Part shown: in pieces, positions 34,265 through 45,801 of the stretch | How positions within the stretch are numbered: position 1 is the first letter of the stretch | Layout: each line of letters begins with the position of its first letter | NCBI GenBank assembly: GCA_949752795.1 | Contig: OX457068.1 | Span: 60,701,582-60,765,581, forward strand | Source of the DNA: Hyperoodon ampullatus | Lineage: Eukaryota; Chordata; Mammalia; Artiodactyla; Ziphiidae | DNA length: 64,000 nucleotides | Direction of reading: 5' to 3' | Notes under the pieces: generated by a model | Told to the model about the DNA's origin: nothing | What the model saw: only the letters and a program-made list of their open reading frames with translations | Database searches by the model: none | Made by a program: the position numbers and the translations under genes

Positions 34265-36975
34265 AACAAGACTGATCTCTATGCTGCCTTCAAGAGACTC
34301 ACTTTAGAGCTATCGTTACGCACATACTAAAAGAGATAAGATGGAAAAATATCTTTTATGAAAATAGAAATTAAAAGATAGCTGGAGTAGCAATATTCAC
34401 ATTAGACATAGTAGACTTTAAAAATAGTCTATAATAAAAGAAAAGGAAGGCCATTATATAATAATAAAGGGGACAATCTAAGAAGAAGATATAATATTCA
34501 TAAACATATGCACCTGATATACGAGCACCTAAATATATAAAAAAAATTAACAGACATAAAGGAAGAAATTGACAAAAATACAATAGTAGTAGGGGGCTTT
34601 AATACCCTTCTTAGGGCAATGAATAAATCATCAGGAGAGACAATCACTAAGGAAACACTGACCTTAAATAACACAACACACTAGATGTAGTTAATAGACA
34701 TTTGCTGTTCATTCCATCCAAAAACAGTAGAATACACATTCTTTTCTGCTCATGGACCATTCTCAAGGACAGATCACATGTTATGCCAAAGAACAAATCT
34801 CAATAAAGTTAAGAAGACTGAAATCTTATCAAGCATCTTTTCTGAACACAATAATATGAATTTAGAATTCAATTATAGGAAGAAAAATGAGAAAAACACA
34901 AATACACAGAGACTAAACAACTTGCTACCAAAATACCAATGAGTCAATGAAGAGATCATAGAGGAAATCAGAAAATACCTTGAGACAAATGAAAATAAAA
35001 ACTCTACTTTCCAAAACCTAAGGAATGCAGCAGAAGCAACTCTAAGTGGGAAATTTATAATGATAAAGACCTACCTCAAGAAACAAGAAAATCCTCAAAC
35101 AACGTAACTTTCCATCTAAAGGTATTAGAAGAAGAAGAACAAAGTCCAAAGTCAGCAGAAGGAAGGGAATAATAAAAAATTTGAGTGTAAAGAAAATAGA
35201 CACCAAAGGGGAAAAAAAGAAAAAAAGAAAAAGAAAACATCAATGAAACTAAGAGCTTGCTTTTGAAAAGATAAACAAACTTGATAAACCTTTAGCCAGA
35301 CTCATTAAGAAAAAAAGAAGACCCAAATAAACAAAAGTAGAGATAAAGGAGAAATAACAACAAATATCACAGCAATACAATTATAAAAGAATGCAACATC
35401 GGTGCTTTGTGACCGCCTGGAGGGGTGGGATAGGGTGGGTGAGAGGGAAACGCAAAAGGGAGGGGATATGGGAACATATGTATATGTATAACTGATTAAA
35501 TTTGTTATAAAGCAAATAAAAAATTAAAAAAATTAAAAAAAAGGAATGCAACAACCTGTTATACACCAAGAAATTGGACAACCTAGAAGAAATAGATGAA
35601 TTCCCAGAATATACATTTTTTTCTTTTTTCCAAGACTGAAAGGAAGAAATAGATAATCTGAACAGGCAAATTACTAGCCCTGAAATTGAATCAGTAATCA
35701 AAAAACTCCCCCCCCCCAAAAATTTCAGGACTGGACAGTACACAGGAGAATTCTACCAAACATTTAAAGAAGAGTTAATGCCTAGCTCTTTCAAACTATT
35801 CCAAAAAATGAAAAGGAGGGAACACTCCCAAACTTATTCTACAAGGCCAGCATTACCCTGATCCCAAAACCAGAGAAAAACACTCCAAAAAAAAAAAATA
35901 CAGGCCAATATCTCTGATGATAGATGCAAAAATCCTCAACAAAATAGTATCAAACTGAATTCAACAATACATAAAAAGTATCATACATCATGTTGAAGTA
36001 GGATTTATTCCAGGGATGTAATGATGATCCAATATTTGCAAATTAATCAATGCAATACATCACATTAACAAACTGAATAATAATCACATTAACAAAATCA
36101 CATGATCATCTCAGATGCAGAAAAAATATCTGACCAATTTTAATATCCATTCATGGTAAAAAAAATCTCAACAAAGTTAGTATAGAGGGAACATATCTCA
36201 ACATAATAGAGGCCATCTCATGACAAGCCCACAGCTAATATCATACTCAATGGTGAAAAGCTGAAAGGTTTTCTTTTAAGATCAGGAAAAGACAAGGATA
36301 CACACTTTTGTCATTTCTATTTTATGCAGTATTATAAATCCTGGCCAAAACAATCAGACAAGAAAAAGAAATAAATGACATCCAAATTAAAACAGGTAAA
36401 GCAAAACTGTCACTATTCACAGATGACATGATACTATATATAGAAAACCCTAAACACTACACCAAAAAACTTTTGGAACTAGTAAATCAATTCAGTACAG
36501 TTGCAGGATACAAGATTAATATACAAGAAAATTTTGCTTTTCTATGAACTAATAGTGAGCTATCTGAAAGAGAAATCAAGAAAACAACTCCATTTATAAT
36601 CACATCAAAAAGAATAAAATACCTAGGAATAAACGTAATCAAGGTGGTGAAAGAATTACACTCAAAACTATAAGACATTGATGAATGAAATTGAAGATCA
36701 TACAAATAAATGGAAAGATACCCCATGTTCAGTGGTTGGAAAATTAATATTTTTAAAATGTTTATACTACCAGAGCAATCTATAGATTTAATGCAATCCC
36801 TATCAAAAGACCCATGACATTTTCCACAAAACTAAAACAAATAATACTAAAATTTGTATGGTACCACAAAAGACCCTGAATATCCAAAGCAATCTTGGGA
36901 AAAAAGGAACAAAGACAGATATATCATGCTCCCTGACTTCAGACTATACTACAAAGCTACAGTAATCAAAACAAA
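34265..36975 (+). pseudogene. L1-II ORF2 remnant, main part
   Basis: Resumes L1-II endonuclease immediately after the composite ('ctctatgctgccttcaagagactcac') and runs through the DFN region (about 34592-34610), the RT region with RQG/cacacttt block (about 36280-36320), and the FADD-like block TATTCACAGATGACATGATAC (about 36413-36433, encoding FTDD instead of FADD). The C-terminal part follows to 'acagtaatcaaaaca' at 36975. Frames are short and broken. It is interrupted at 35399-35543 by a young L1 tail. Confidence 0.75.
35399..35543 (+). mobile_element. 5'-truncated young L1 tail (3'UTR only)
   Basis: About 120 bp identical in layout to the L1-B/L1-C 3'UTR (GGTGCTTTGTGACCGCCTGG, a G-rich block, 'gtatatgtataactgatt', 'ttataaagca') followed by an A/T-rich tail. 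GAATGCAACA is duplicated at 35389-35398 and 35544-35553. It is inserted in L1-II ORF2 and is independent of the composite. Confidence 0.88.
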
Positions 36976-37110
36976 TATAACAAAACAGAAACTGACTCAC
37001 ATAGATAAACTAGTGGTTGCTAGTGGAGGGAGGGGTGGGGGAGGGGCAACATAGGTGAAGGAGATTAAGAAGCACAAATTACTGGGTATAAAATAAATAA
37101 GATACAGGGA
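36976..37110 (+). repeat. L1-II 3'UTR, first part
   Basis: Sequence 'acagaaactgactcacatagataaactagtggttgctagtgg' followed by G-rich and 'acataggtgaaggagattaagaagcacaaattactgggtataaaataaataagatac' is the usual old L1 3'UTR. It breaks at 37110 with the L1-D target duplication and resumes at 50652. Confidence 0.75.
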
Positions 37111-38033
37111 GAGATTGGTTCAAGATGGCAGAGTATAGGACGTGCTCTCACTCCCTCTTGCGAGAACAATGGAATCATGACTAACTGCTGAACTATCATC
37201 AACAGGAAGACACTGGAACTCACCAGAAAAAATACCCCAATCCAAAGACAAAGGAGAAGCCACAATGAGACAGTAGGAGGGGTGCAATAACAATAAAATC
37301 AAATCCCATAACTGCTGGGTGGGTGACCCACAAACTGGAGAACACTTACACCACAGAAGTCCACCCACTGGAGTGAAGATTCTGAGCCTCACGTCAGGCT
37401 TCTGAATCTGGGGGTCTGGCAATGGGAGGAGGGATTCCTAGAGAATCAGAGTTTGAAGTCTAGCGAGATTTGATGGCAGGACTTCAACAGGACGCTGGGA
37501 AACAGATTCTCCACTCTTGGAGGGCACAAACAAAGTAGTGTGTGCATCGGGACCCAGGGGAAGGAGTAGTGACCCCAGTGGAGACTGAACCAGACCTACC
37601 TGCTAGCGTTGGAGGGTCTCCTGCAGAGGTGGGGGTTGGCTCTGTCTCACTGTGAGGACAAGGACACTGGCAGCAGAAGTTCTGGGAAGTACTCCTTGGT
37701 GTGAGCTCTCCCAGAGGCCTCCATTAGCACCACCAAAGAGCCAGGGTAGGCTCCAGTGTTGGGTTGCCTCAGGCCAAACAACCAACAGGGAGGGAACCCA
37801 ACCACACCCATCAACAAGCAAGTGGATTAAAGTTGTACTGAGCTCTGCCTACCAGAGCAACAGCCAGCTCTACCCACCACCAGTCCCTCCCATCAGGAAA
37901 CTTGCACAAGCCTCTTAAATAGCCTCATCCACCAGAGGGCAGACAGCAGAAGCAAGAAGAACTACAGTCCTGCAACCTGTGGAACAAAAACCACATTCAT
38001 AGAAATATAGACAAGATAAAAAGGCAAAGGGCT

Positions 38034-38921
38034 ATGTACCAGATGAAGGTACAAGATAAAACCCCAGAAAAACAACTAAATGAAGTGGAGATTGGCAACC
38101 TTACAGAAAAAGAATTCAGAATAATGATAGTGAACATGATCAAGGACCTCAGAAAAAGAATGGAGACAAAGATCGAGAAGATGTAAGAAATGTTTAACAA
38201 AGACCTAGAAGAATTAAAGAACAAAAAAACAGAGATGAACAATACAATAATTGCAATGAAAAATACACTAGAAGGAACCAATAGCAGAATAACTGAGGCA
38301 GAAGAACAGATAAGTAACCTGGAAGACAGAATGGTGGAATTCACTGCTGCAGAACAAAATAAAGAAAAAAGAATTAAAAGAAATGAAGACAGCCTAAGAG
38401 ACCTCTGGGAAAACATTAAATGCAACAACATTCACATTATAGGAGTCCCAGAAGGAGAAGAGAGAGAGAAAGGACCCAAGAAAATATTGGAAGAGATTAT
38501 AGTCGAAAATTTCCCTAACATGGGAAAGGAAATAGCTACCCAAGTCCAGGGAGCACATAGAGTCCCATACATGATAAACCCAAGTAGAAACATGCTGAGA
38601 CACATAGTAAGAAAATTGGCAAAAGTTAAAGATAAAGAAAAATTATTGAAAGCAGCAAGGGAAAAACGACAAATAACATACAAGGGAAATCCCCTAAGGT
38701 TAACAGCTGATTTCTCAACAGAAACTCTATAAGCCAGATGGAGTGGCATGATATATTTAAAGTGATTAAAGGGAAGAACCTAAAACCAAGATTAATCTAC
38801 CCAGCAAGATCTCATTCAGATTCGATGGAGAAATCAAAAGCTTTACAGAAAAGCAAAAGGTAAGAGAATTCAGCATCACCAAACAAGCTCTACAACAAAA
38901 GCTAAAGGAACTTCTCTACGT
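38034..38921 (+). pseudogene. L1-D ORF1 remnant
   Basis: The N-terminal block (QVQDKTPEKQLNEVEIG-like) is followed by a TAA near 38186. A 180-codon frame then runs 38190-38732 with coiled coil, IHIIGVPEGEERE (RNA-recognition region), GAHRVPYMINP and GNPLRLTADFSTETL, ending at a TAA (38730). The last part is frame-shifted, and the usual terminal TAG after the LKELL block is TAC (about 38920), so even the stop is lost. Confidence 0.8.
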
Positions 38922-38976
38922 GGGAAACACAAGAGAAGAAAAAGACCTACCAAACAAACCTAAAACAATTAAGAAA

Positions 38977-41900
38977 ATGGTAATAGGAACATACATATCA
39001 ATAATTACGTTAAACGTGAATGGATTACATGCTCCAAATGCTTGCTGAATGGATACAAAAACAAGACCCATATATATGCTGTCTACAGGAGACCCACCTC
39101 AGACCTAGGGACACATACAGACTGAAAGTGAGGGGGTGGAAAAAGATATTCCATGCAAATGGGAATCAAATAAAGCTGGAGTAGCAATACTCATATCAGA
39201 TAAAATAGACTTTAAAATAAAGAATGTTACAAGAGACAAGGAAGGACACTACATAATGATCAAGGGATCAATCCAAGAAGAAGATATAACAATTATAAAC
39301 ACATATGCATTCTACATAGGAGCACTTCAAAATATAAGGCAACTGCTAACAGCTACAAAAGAGGAAATCAACAGTGACACAATAATAGTGGGAGACTTTA
39401 ACAACTCACTTTCACCAATTGACAGATCATCCAAACAGAAAATTAGTAAGGAAACACAAGTTTCAAATGACACAATAGACCAGATAGATTTAACTGATAT
39501 TTAAAGGACATTCCATCCAAACCCAGCAGATTGAAATTTCTTCTCAAGTGTGCATGAAACATTCTCCAGGATAGATCACATCTTGGGTCACAAATCAATC
39601 CTCAGTAAATGTAAGAAAATTGAAATCATATCATGCATGTTTTCTGACCACAGCACTATGAGATTAGAAATCAATTACAGGGAAAAAGATGTAAAAAACA
39701 CAAACATATGGAGGCTAAACAATACGTTACTAAACAAACAAGAGATCACTGAAGAAATCAAAGAGGAAATCAAAAAAAATACCTAGAGACAAAAGACAAT
39801 TAAAACATGATGATGCAAAACCTATGGGATGCTGCAAAAGCAGTTCTAGAGGGAGGTATATAGCTATACAAGCCTACCTCATGAAACAAGAAAAATCTCA
39901 AATAAACAATCTAACCTTACACCTAAAGGAATTAGAGAAAGAATAACAAACAAAACCGAAAGTTATCAGAAGGAAATAAATTATAAAGATGAGAGCAGAA
40001 ATAAATGAAATAGACACAAAGAAAACAATAGAAAAGATCAATAAAACTAAAAGCTGGTTCTTTGCGAATATAAACAAAATTGATAAACCATTAGCCAGAC
40101 TCATCAAGAAAAAGAGGTAGAGGACTTAAATCAATAAAATTAGAAATGAAAAAGGAGAGGTTACAACAGACATTGCAGAAATACAAAGCATCTTAAGAGA
40201 CAAATACAAGGAACTCTATGCCATAAAATGGACAACCTGGAAGAAATGGACAAATTCTTAGAAAGGTATAATCTCCCAAGACTGAACAAGGAAGAAATAG
40301 AAAACATGAAAAGACCAATCACAAATAAGGAAATTGAAACTGTGATTTAAAATATTCCAATAAACAAAAGTCCAGGACCAGACGGCTTCACAGGTGAATT
40401 CTATCAAACATTTAGAGAAGAGCTAACATCTATCGTTCTCAAACTCTTCCAAAAAATTGCAGAAGGAAAACACCCAAACTCATTCTATGAAGCCACCATC
40501 ACCCTGATACCAAAACCAGACAAAGATACCACAAAAAAAGAAAATTACAGACCAATATCACTGATAAATATAGATGAAAAATTCCTCAACAAAATACTAG
40601 CAAGGAGAATCCAACAACACATTAAAAGGATCGTACACCATGATCAATTGGGATTTGTCCCAGGGATGAAAGGATTCTTCAATATACACAAATCAATCAA
40701 TGTGATACACCATATTAACAAATTGAAGGATAAAACCATATGATCATCTCAATAGATGCAAAAAAAGCTTTTGACAAAATTCAACACCCATTTATGAGAA
40801 AAACTCTCCAGAAAGTGGGCATAGAGGGAACCTACCTAAACATAATAAAGGCCATATATGACAAACCCACAGCAAACATCATTCTCAATGGTGAAAAACT
40901 GAAAACATTTCCTCTAAGTTCAGGAACAAGACAAGGATGTCCACTCTCACCACTCTTATTCAACATAGTTTTGGAAGTCCTAGCCACAGCAATCAGAGAA
41001 GAAAAAGGAATAAAAGGAATCCAAATTGGAAAAGAAGAACTAAAACTGTCACTGTTTGCAGATGACATGATACTATACATAGAGAATCCTAAAGACGCCA
41101 CCAGAAAACTACTAGAGCTAATCCACGAATCTGGTAAAGTTGCAGGATACAAAATTAATGCACAGAAATCTCTTTAACTCCTATATACTAATGATGAAAG
41201 ATCTGAATGAGAAATTAAGGAAACACTTCCATTTACCACTGCAACAAAAAGAATAAAATATCTAGAAACAACTTGCCTAGGGAGACAAAAGACCTGTATG
41301 CATATAACTATAAGACACTGATGAAAGAAATTAAAAATGATACCAGTAGATGGAGAGATATACCATGTTCTTGAATTGGAAGAATCAATATTGTGAAAAT
41401 GACTATACTACTCAAAGCAATCTACAGATTCAATGCAATCCCTATCAAATTACCAAAGGCATTTTTATGGAACTCGAACAAAAAATCTTAAAATTTGTAT
41501 GGAGACACAAAAGACCCTGAATAGCCAAAGCAGCCTTGAGGGAAAAAAACAGAGGTGCAGGAATCAGACTCTCTGACTTCAGACTATACTACAAAGCTAC
41601 AGTAATTAGGACAATATGTTACTGGCACCAAAACAGAAACATAGATCAATGGAACAAGATAGAAAGCCCAGAGCTAAACTCATGCACCTATGGTCAACTA
41701 ATCTATAACAAAGGAGGCAAGGATATACATGGAGAAACGACAGTCTCTTCAATAAGCAGTGCTGGAAAAACTGGACAGCTACATGTAAAAGAATGAAATT
41801 GGAACACTCCCTAACACCATACACAAAAATAAACTCAAAATGGATTAGAGACCTAAATGTAAGGCCGGACACTGTAAAACTCTTAGAGGAAAACATAGGA

Positions 41901-42512
41901 AGAACACTCTTTGATGTAAATCACAACAAGATCTTTTTTGATCCACCTCCTAGAGTAATGGAAATAAAAACAAAAATAAACAAATGGGGCATAATGAAAC
42001 TTAAAAGCTTTTGTACAGCAAAGGATAACATAAACAAGACGAAAAGACAACCATCAAAATGGGAGAAAATGTTTGCAAACGAATCAAAGGACAAATGATT
42101 TATCTCCAAAATATATGAACAGTGCATGGAGTTCAATATTAAAGAAATAAACAACCCAATCCAAAAATGGGCAGAAGACTAAATAGACATTTCTCCAAAG
42201 AAGACATACAGATGACCAAGAAGCACATGAAAAGCTGCTCAACATCACTAATTCTTAGAGAAATGCAAATCAAAACTACAATGAGTTATCACCTCAAACC
42301 ATTTAGAATGGGCATCATCAGAAAATCTACAAGCAGCAAATGCTGGAGAAGGTGCGGAGAAAAGGGAACCCTCTTGCACTGTTTGTGGGAATGAAAACTG
42401 ATACAGCCACTATGGAGAACATTAAGGAGGTTCGTTAAAAAACTAAAAATAGAATTACCATATGACCCAGCAATCCCACTACTGGGCATATACCCAGAGA
42501 AAACCATAATTC
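38977..42512 (+). pseudogene. L1-D ORF2 remnant, main part
   Basis: Starts ATGGTAATAGGAAC with IISIITLNVNGLH-like sequence. Frame 39136-39504 holds the endonuclease centre, with NTYAFY (family YAPN altered) and VGDFNN. Frame 39550-39786 has SRIDHILGHK and FSDHSTMRL. The RT core is in 40740-41177, with [14 protein letters not shown] and [10 protein letters not shown] still readable. C-terminal pieces lie at 41536-41796, 41793-42098 and 42167-42394, including a cysteine block [17 protein letters not shown]. Several stops and indels make it non-functional. It is cut by L1-C at 42527. Confidence 0.82.
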
Positions 42513-42652
42513 AAAAAGACACATGCGAGGACGGAGGAAGATGGCGGAAGAGTAAGATGCGGAGATCACCTTCCTCCCCACAGATACATCAGAAATTCAT
42601 CTACACGTGGAACAACTCTTACAGAACACCTACTGAACACTGACAGAAGACC

Positions 42653-43168
42653 TCAGACCCCCCAAAAGGCAAGAAACTCCCCACATACCTGGGTAGGGCA
42701 AAAGAAAAAAGAATAAACAGAGACAAAAGGATAGGGATGGGACCTGCACCAGTGGGAGGGAGCCATGAAGGAGGAAAGGTTTCCACACACTAGAAGCCCC
42801 TTCACGGGCGGAGGCTGCAGGTGGCAGAGAGGGAAAGCTTCAGAGTAGCGGAGGAGAACACAGCAACAGGGGTGTGGAGGGCAAAGCGGAGAGATTCCTG
42901 CACAGAGGTTCGGTGCCCTCAGGCACACACCAGCCCGAGAGGCTTGTCTGCTCGGCCGCCGGGGCGGGCGGGGCTGGGAGCTGAGGCTCGGGTATTGGGT
43001 TTCAGTCAGAGCACAGGGCGAGGACTGGAGCTGGCGGCAGGGAGAGAGCCTGAAGGGGTTAGTGCACCACGGCAGCCTGGAGGGAGTCCGGGGAAAGGGT
43101 CTGGAGCTGCCGAAGAGGCAAGAGACTTTTCCTTCCCTTTTGTTTCCTGGTGCGTGAGGAGAGGGCAT
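42653..43168 (-). other. Antisense open frame in L1-C 5'UTR (171 codons)
   Basis: Ends with FFCPTQVCGEFLAFWGV at the same stop as the antisense frames of L1-A and L1-B. Shared blocks include RQASRAG, CAGISPLCPPHPCCC, LLRYSEAFPL and CGNLSSF. Upstream of the PPRR block the frame differs from L1-A because of a one-base indel. It is a possible ORF0-like frame, or chance openness in GC-rich DNA. Confidence 0.3.
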
Positions 43169-43716
43169 TAAGAGCGCCGCTTAAAGAAGCTCCAGAGACG
43201 GGCGAGAGCCGCGGCTAAAGGCGTGGACCCCGGAGACGGGTGTGGGACGCTGGGGCTGCTGCTGCCACTGCCACAAGGCCTGTGTGTGAGCGCAGGTCAC
43301 TGTCCACCCCCCTTTCCAGGGAGCCTGTGCAGCCCACCACAGCTGGGGTCCTGGGACCCAGGGACGGCTTCCCCGGGAAAGCGCATGGAGTGCCTCATGC
43401 TGGTGCAACGTCACGCGGGCCTCTGCCGCCGCAGGCCCGCCCCACACTGCGCGCCCCTCCCTCCCCTCTGACTGAGTGAGCCAGACCCCCTGAATCAGCG
43501 GATCCTTTAAACCCGTCCTGTCTGAGCGAAAAACGGACGCCCTCCGGTGATCTACACGCAGAGGCGGGGCCAGGTCCAAGGCTGAGACCCGGGAGCTGTG
43601 AGAGCAGAGAAGAGACAGGGAAATCTCTCTGTGCAGCCTCGGAGGCAGAGGATTAAAGCTCCACGGTCCACTAGATGTGCTCTGTGTCTGTGGAGTGCAT
43701 GAATGGACAGCGAATC

Positions 43717-43828
43717 ATCCCAAATGGAGGAAGTGGACTTTGAGGACAAGATTTAAGATTTTTTCCCCTTTTCCTCTTTTTACAACGAATTATCCCAAAT
43801 TAAGGATGTGGACTTTGAGAGCAAGATG
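43717..43828 (+). repeat. 75-bp unit, one full and one partial copy, in L1-C 5'UTR
   Basis: ATCCCAAATGG at 43717 and ATCCCAAATT at 43792. The second copy stops after 'ggactttgagagcaagatg' (43828), where GTGTGAGAG-rich sequence replaces the pyrimidine part. Confidence 0.78.
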
Positions 43829-44037
43829 CTCTCTGTGTGAGAGCTTCTGTGTGAGAAGCTCTCTGTGTATGCTTCTGTGTGAGATATTCTCTGTATAGCT
43901 TTGCTTCCACCATAGGTCCCAGCTTTCTATCCGTCCACTTTTTGTTTTAGTTTTTTTTCAATACTTACTTTTGTATTTTTAATAATGCTACTATATTTTA
44001 TACTTTATTCTATTTTACTTTATCTTCTCTCTTTCTT

Positions 44038-44290
44038 TTTTTCTACCTTCCCTTCCTCCCTCCCTCCCTCCACCCTTTTCTTTCTTTCCTTCCTCCCTCC
44101 TTCCCTCCTATCTTTCTTTCTTTCTTCCTTTCTTTCTTTCTTTCTTTATTTCCTCCCTTCCACCCTCCTTCATTTCTTTCTTACTTTCATTCCATCCTTC
44201 CTCCCTCCCTCCCTCACTCCTTTCTTTCTTTCTTTCTTCCTTCCTTTCTTTCCTTCTTCCTTTCTTTCTCTCTCTCTTTCTTTCTTCTAC
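44038..44290 (+). repeat. Pyrimidine tract (about 250 bp) in L1-C 5'UTR
   Basis: C/T-only apart from a few A bases. Units are CTTT, CCTT and CCTC. Intermediate in length between L1-A and L1-B. Confidence 0.88.
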
Positions 44291-44828
44291 TAATTCTTTC
44301 CTTCTACATTTTCTCCCTTTTATTCTGAGCTGGGTAGATGAAAGGCTCTTGGTGCTGCAGCCAGGAGTCAGTGCTGTGCCTCTGAAGTGGGAGAGCCAAC
44401 TTCAGGACACGGGTCCACAAGAGACCTACCAGCTCCCCATAATATCACTTGGGGAAAATCTCCCAGAGATCTCCATCTCAATACCAGCACCGAGTTTCAG
44501 TCAATGACCAGCAAGCTACAGTGCTGGTCACCATATGCCAAGCAACTAGCAAGAAAGGAACACAAACCCACCCATTAGCAGAGAGGCTGCCTAAAAACAT
44601 ATTAAGGCCACAGGCACCCCAAAATACATCACCAGACGTGGACATCCCCCACGAAAAAGACAAGATCGAGCCTCAACCACCAGAACACAGGCACTAGTCA
44701 CCCCCAACAGGAAGCCTACACAAACTACTGAAACGACCTTACCCACTGGGGACAGACACCAAAAACAACGGGAACTACGAATCTGCAGCCTGCAAAAAGG
44801 AGACCCCAAACACAGTAACATAAGCAAA

Positions 44829-45743
44829 ATGAGAAGACAGAAAAACACACAGCAGGTGAAGGAGCAAGATAAAAACCAACCAGACCTAACAAATGAAGAG
44901 GTAATAGGCAGTCTACCTGAAAAAGAATTCAGAATAATGATAGTAAAGATGATTCAAGATTCTATTTCCAAGATCCAAAATCTTGGAAATAGAATAGACA
45001 AAATGCAAGAAAAAGTTAAAAAGGATCTAGAAGAACTAAAGATGAATCAAGCATCGGTTAAAAACACAATAAATGAAATGAAAAATACTCTAGATGGGAT
45101 CAATAGCAGAATAACTGAGGCAGAAGAACGGATAAGTGAGGTGGAAGATAAAATAGTAGAAATAACTGCTGCAGAGCAGAATAAAGAAAAAAGAATGAAA
45201 AGAACAGAGGACAGTCTCAGAGACCTCTGGGACAACATTAAACGCACCAACATTCGAATTATAGGGGTTCCAGAAGAAGAAGAGAAAAAGAAAGGGACTG
45301 AGAAAATATTTGAAGAGATTACAGTTGAAAACTTCCCTAATATGGGAAAGGAAATAGTTAATCAAGTCCAGGAGGCACAGAGAGTCCCATACAGAATAAA
45401 TCCAAGGAGAAATACGCCAAGACACATATTAATCAAACTGTCAAAAATTAAACACAAAGAAATCATATTAAAAGCAGCAAGGGAAGAACAACAAATAACA
45501 CACAAGGGAATCCCCATCAGGTTAACAGCTGATCTCTCAGCAGAAACTCTACAAGCCAGAAGGGACTGGCAGGACATAATTAAAGTGATGAAGGAGAAAA
45601 ACCTGCAACCATGATTACTGTACCCAGCAAGGATCTCATTCAGATTTCATGGAGAAATTAAAACCTTTACAGACAAGCAAAAGCTGAGAGAGTTCAGCAC
45701 CACCAAACCAGCTTTACAACAAATGCTAAAGGAACTTCTCTAG
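44829..45743 (+). pseudogene. L1-C ORF1 with a single late stop
   Basis: Open from ATG 44829 for 261 codons, then TGA at 45612-45614 in the block KEKNLQP-R, where the intact L1-B copy has an Arg codon. The frame then stays open to the normal TAG (45741-45743). Coiled coil, RNA-recognition region (NIRIIGVPEEEE) and most of the C-terminal domain (RLTADLSAETLQARRDW) are present. The missing tail contains the LLYPARIS block needed in the family's C-terminal domain, so the truncated product is probably inactive (inference). Confidence 0.85.
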
Positions 45744-45801
45744 GCAAGAAACACAACAGAGGGAAAATACCTACAATAAAGAACCCAAAGCAATTAAGAA
45801 A

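Larger units (their letters stand above)
42527..44828 (+). promoter_or_regulatory. L1-C 5'UTR (presumed promoter)
   Basis: Begins GAGGACGGAGGAAGATGGCG. GC- and CpG-rich block at about 42790-43650, then one full and one partial 75-bp unit, a 'ctctctgtgtgagag' repetitive patch (43828-43880), a pyrimidine tract, and the A-rich run to ORF1. The beginning matches L1-B base for base over long runs. Confidence 0.7.
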
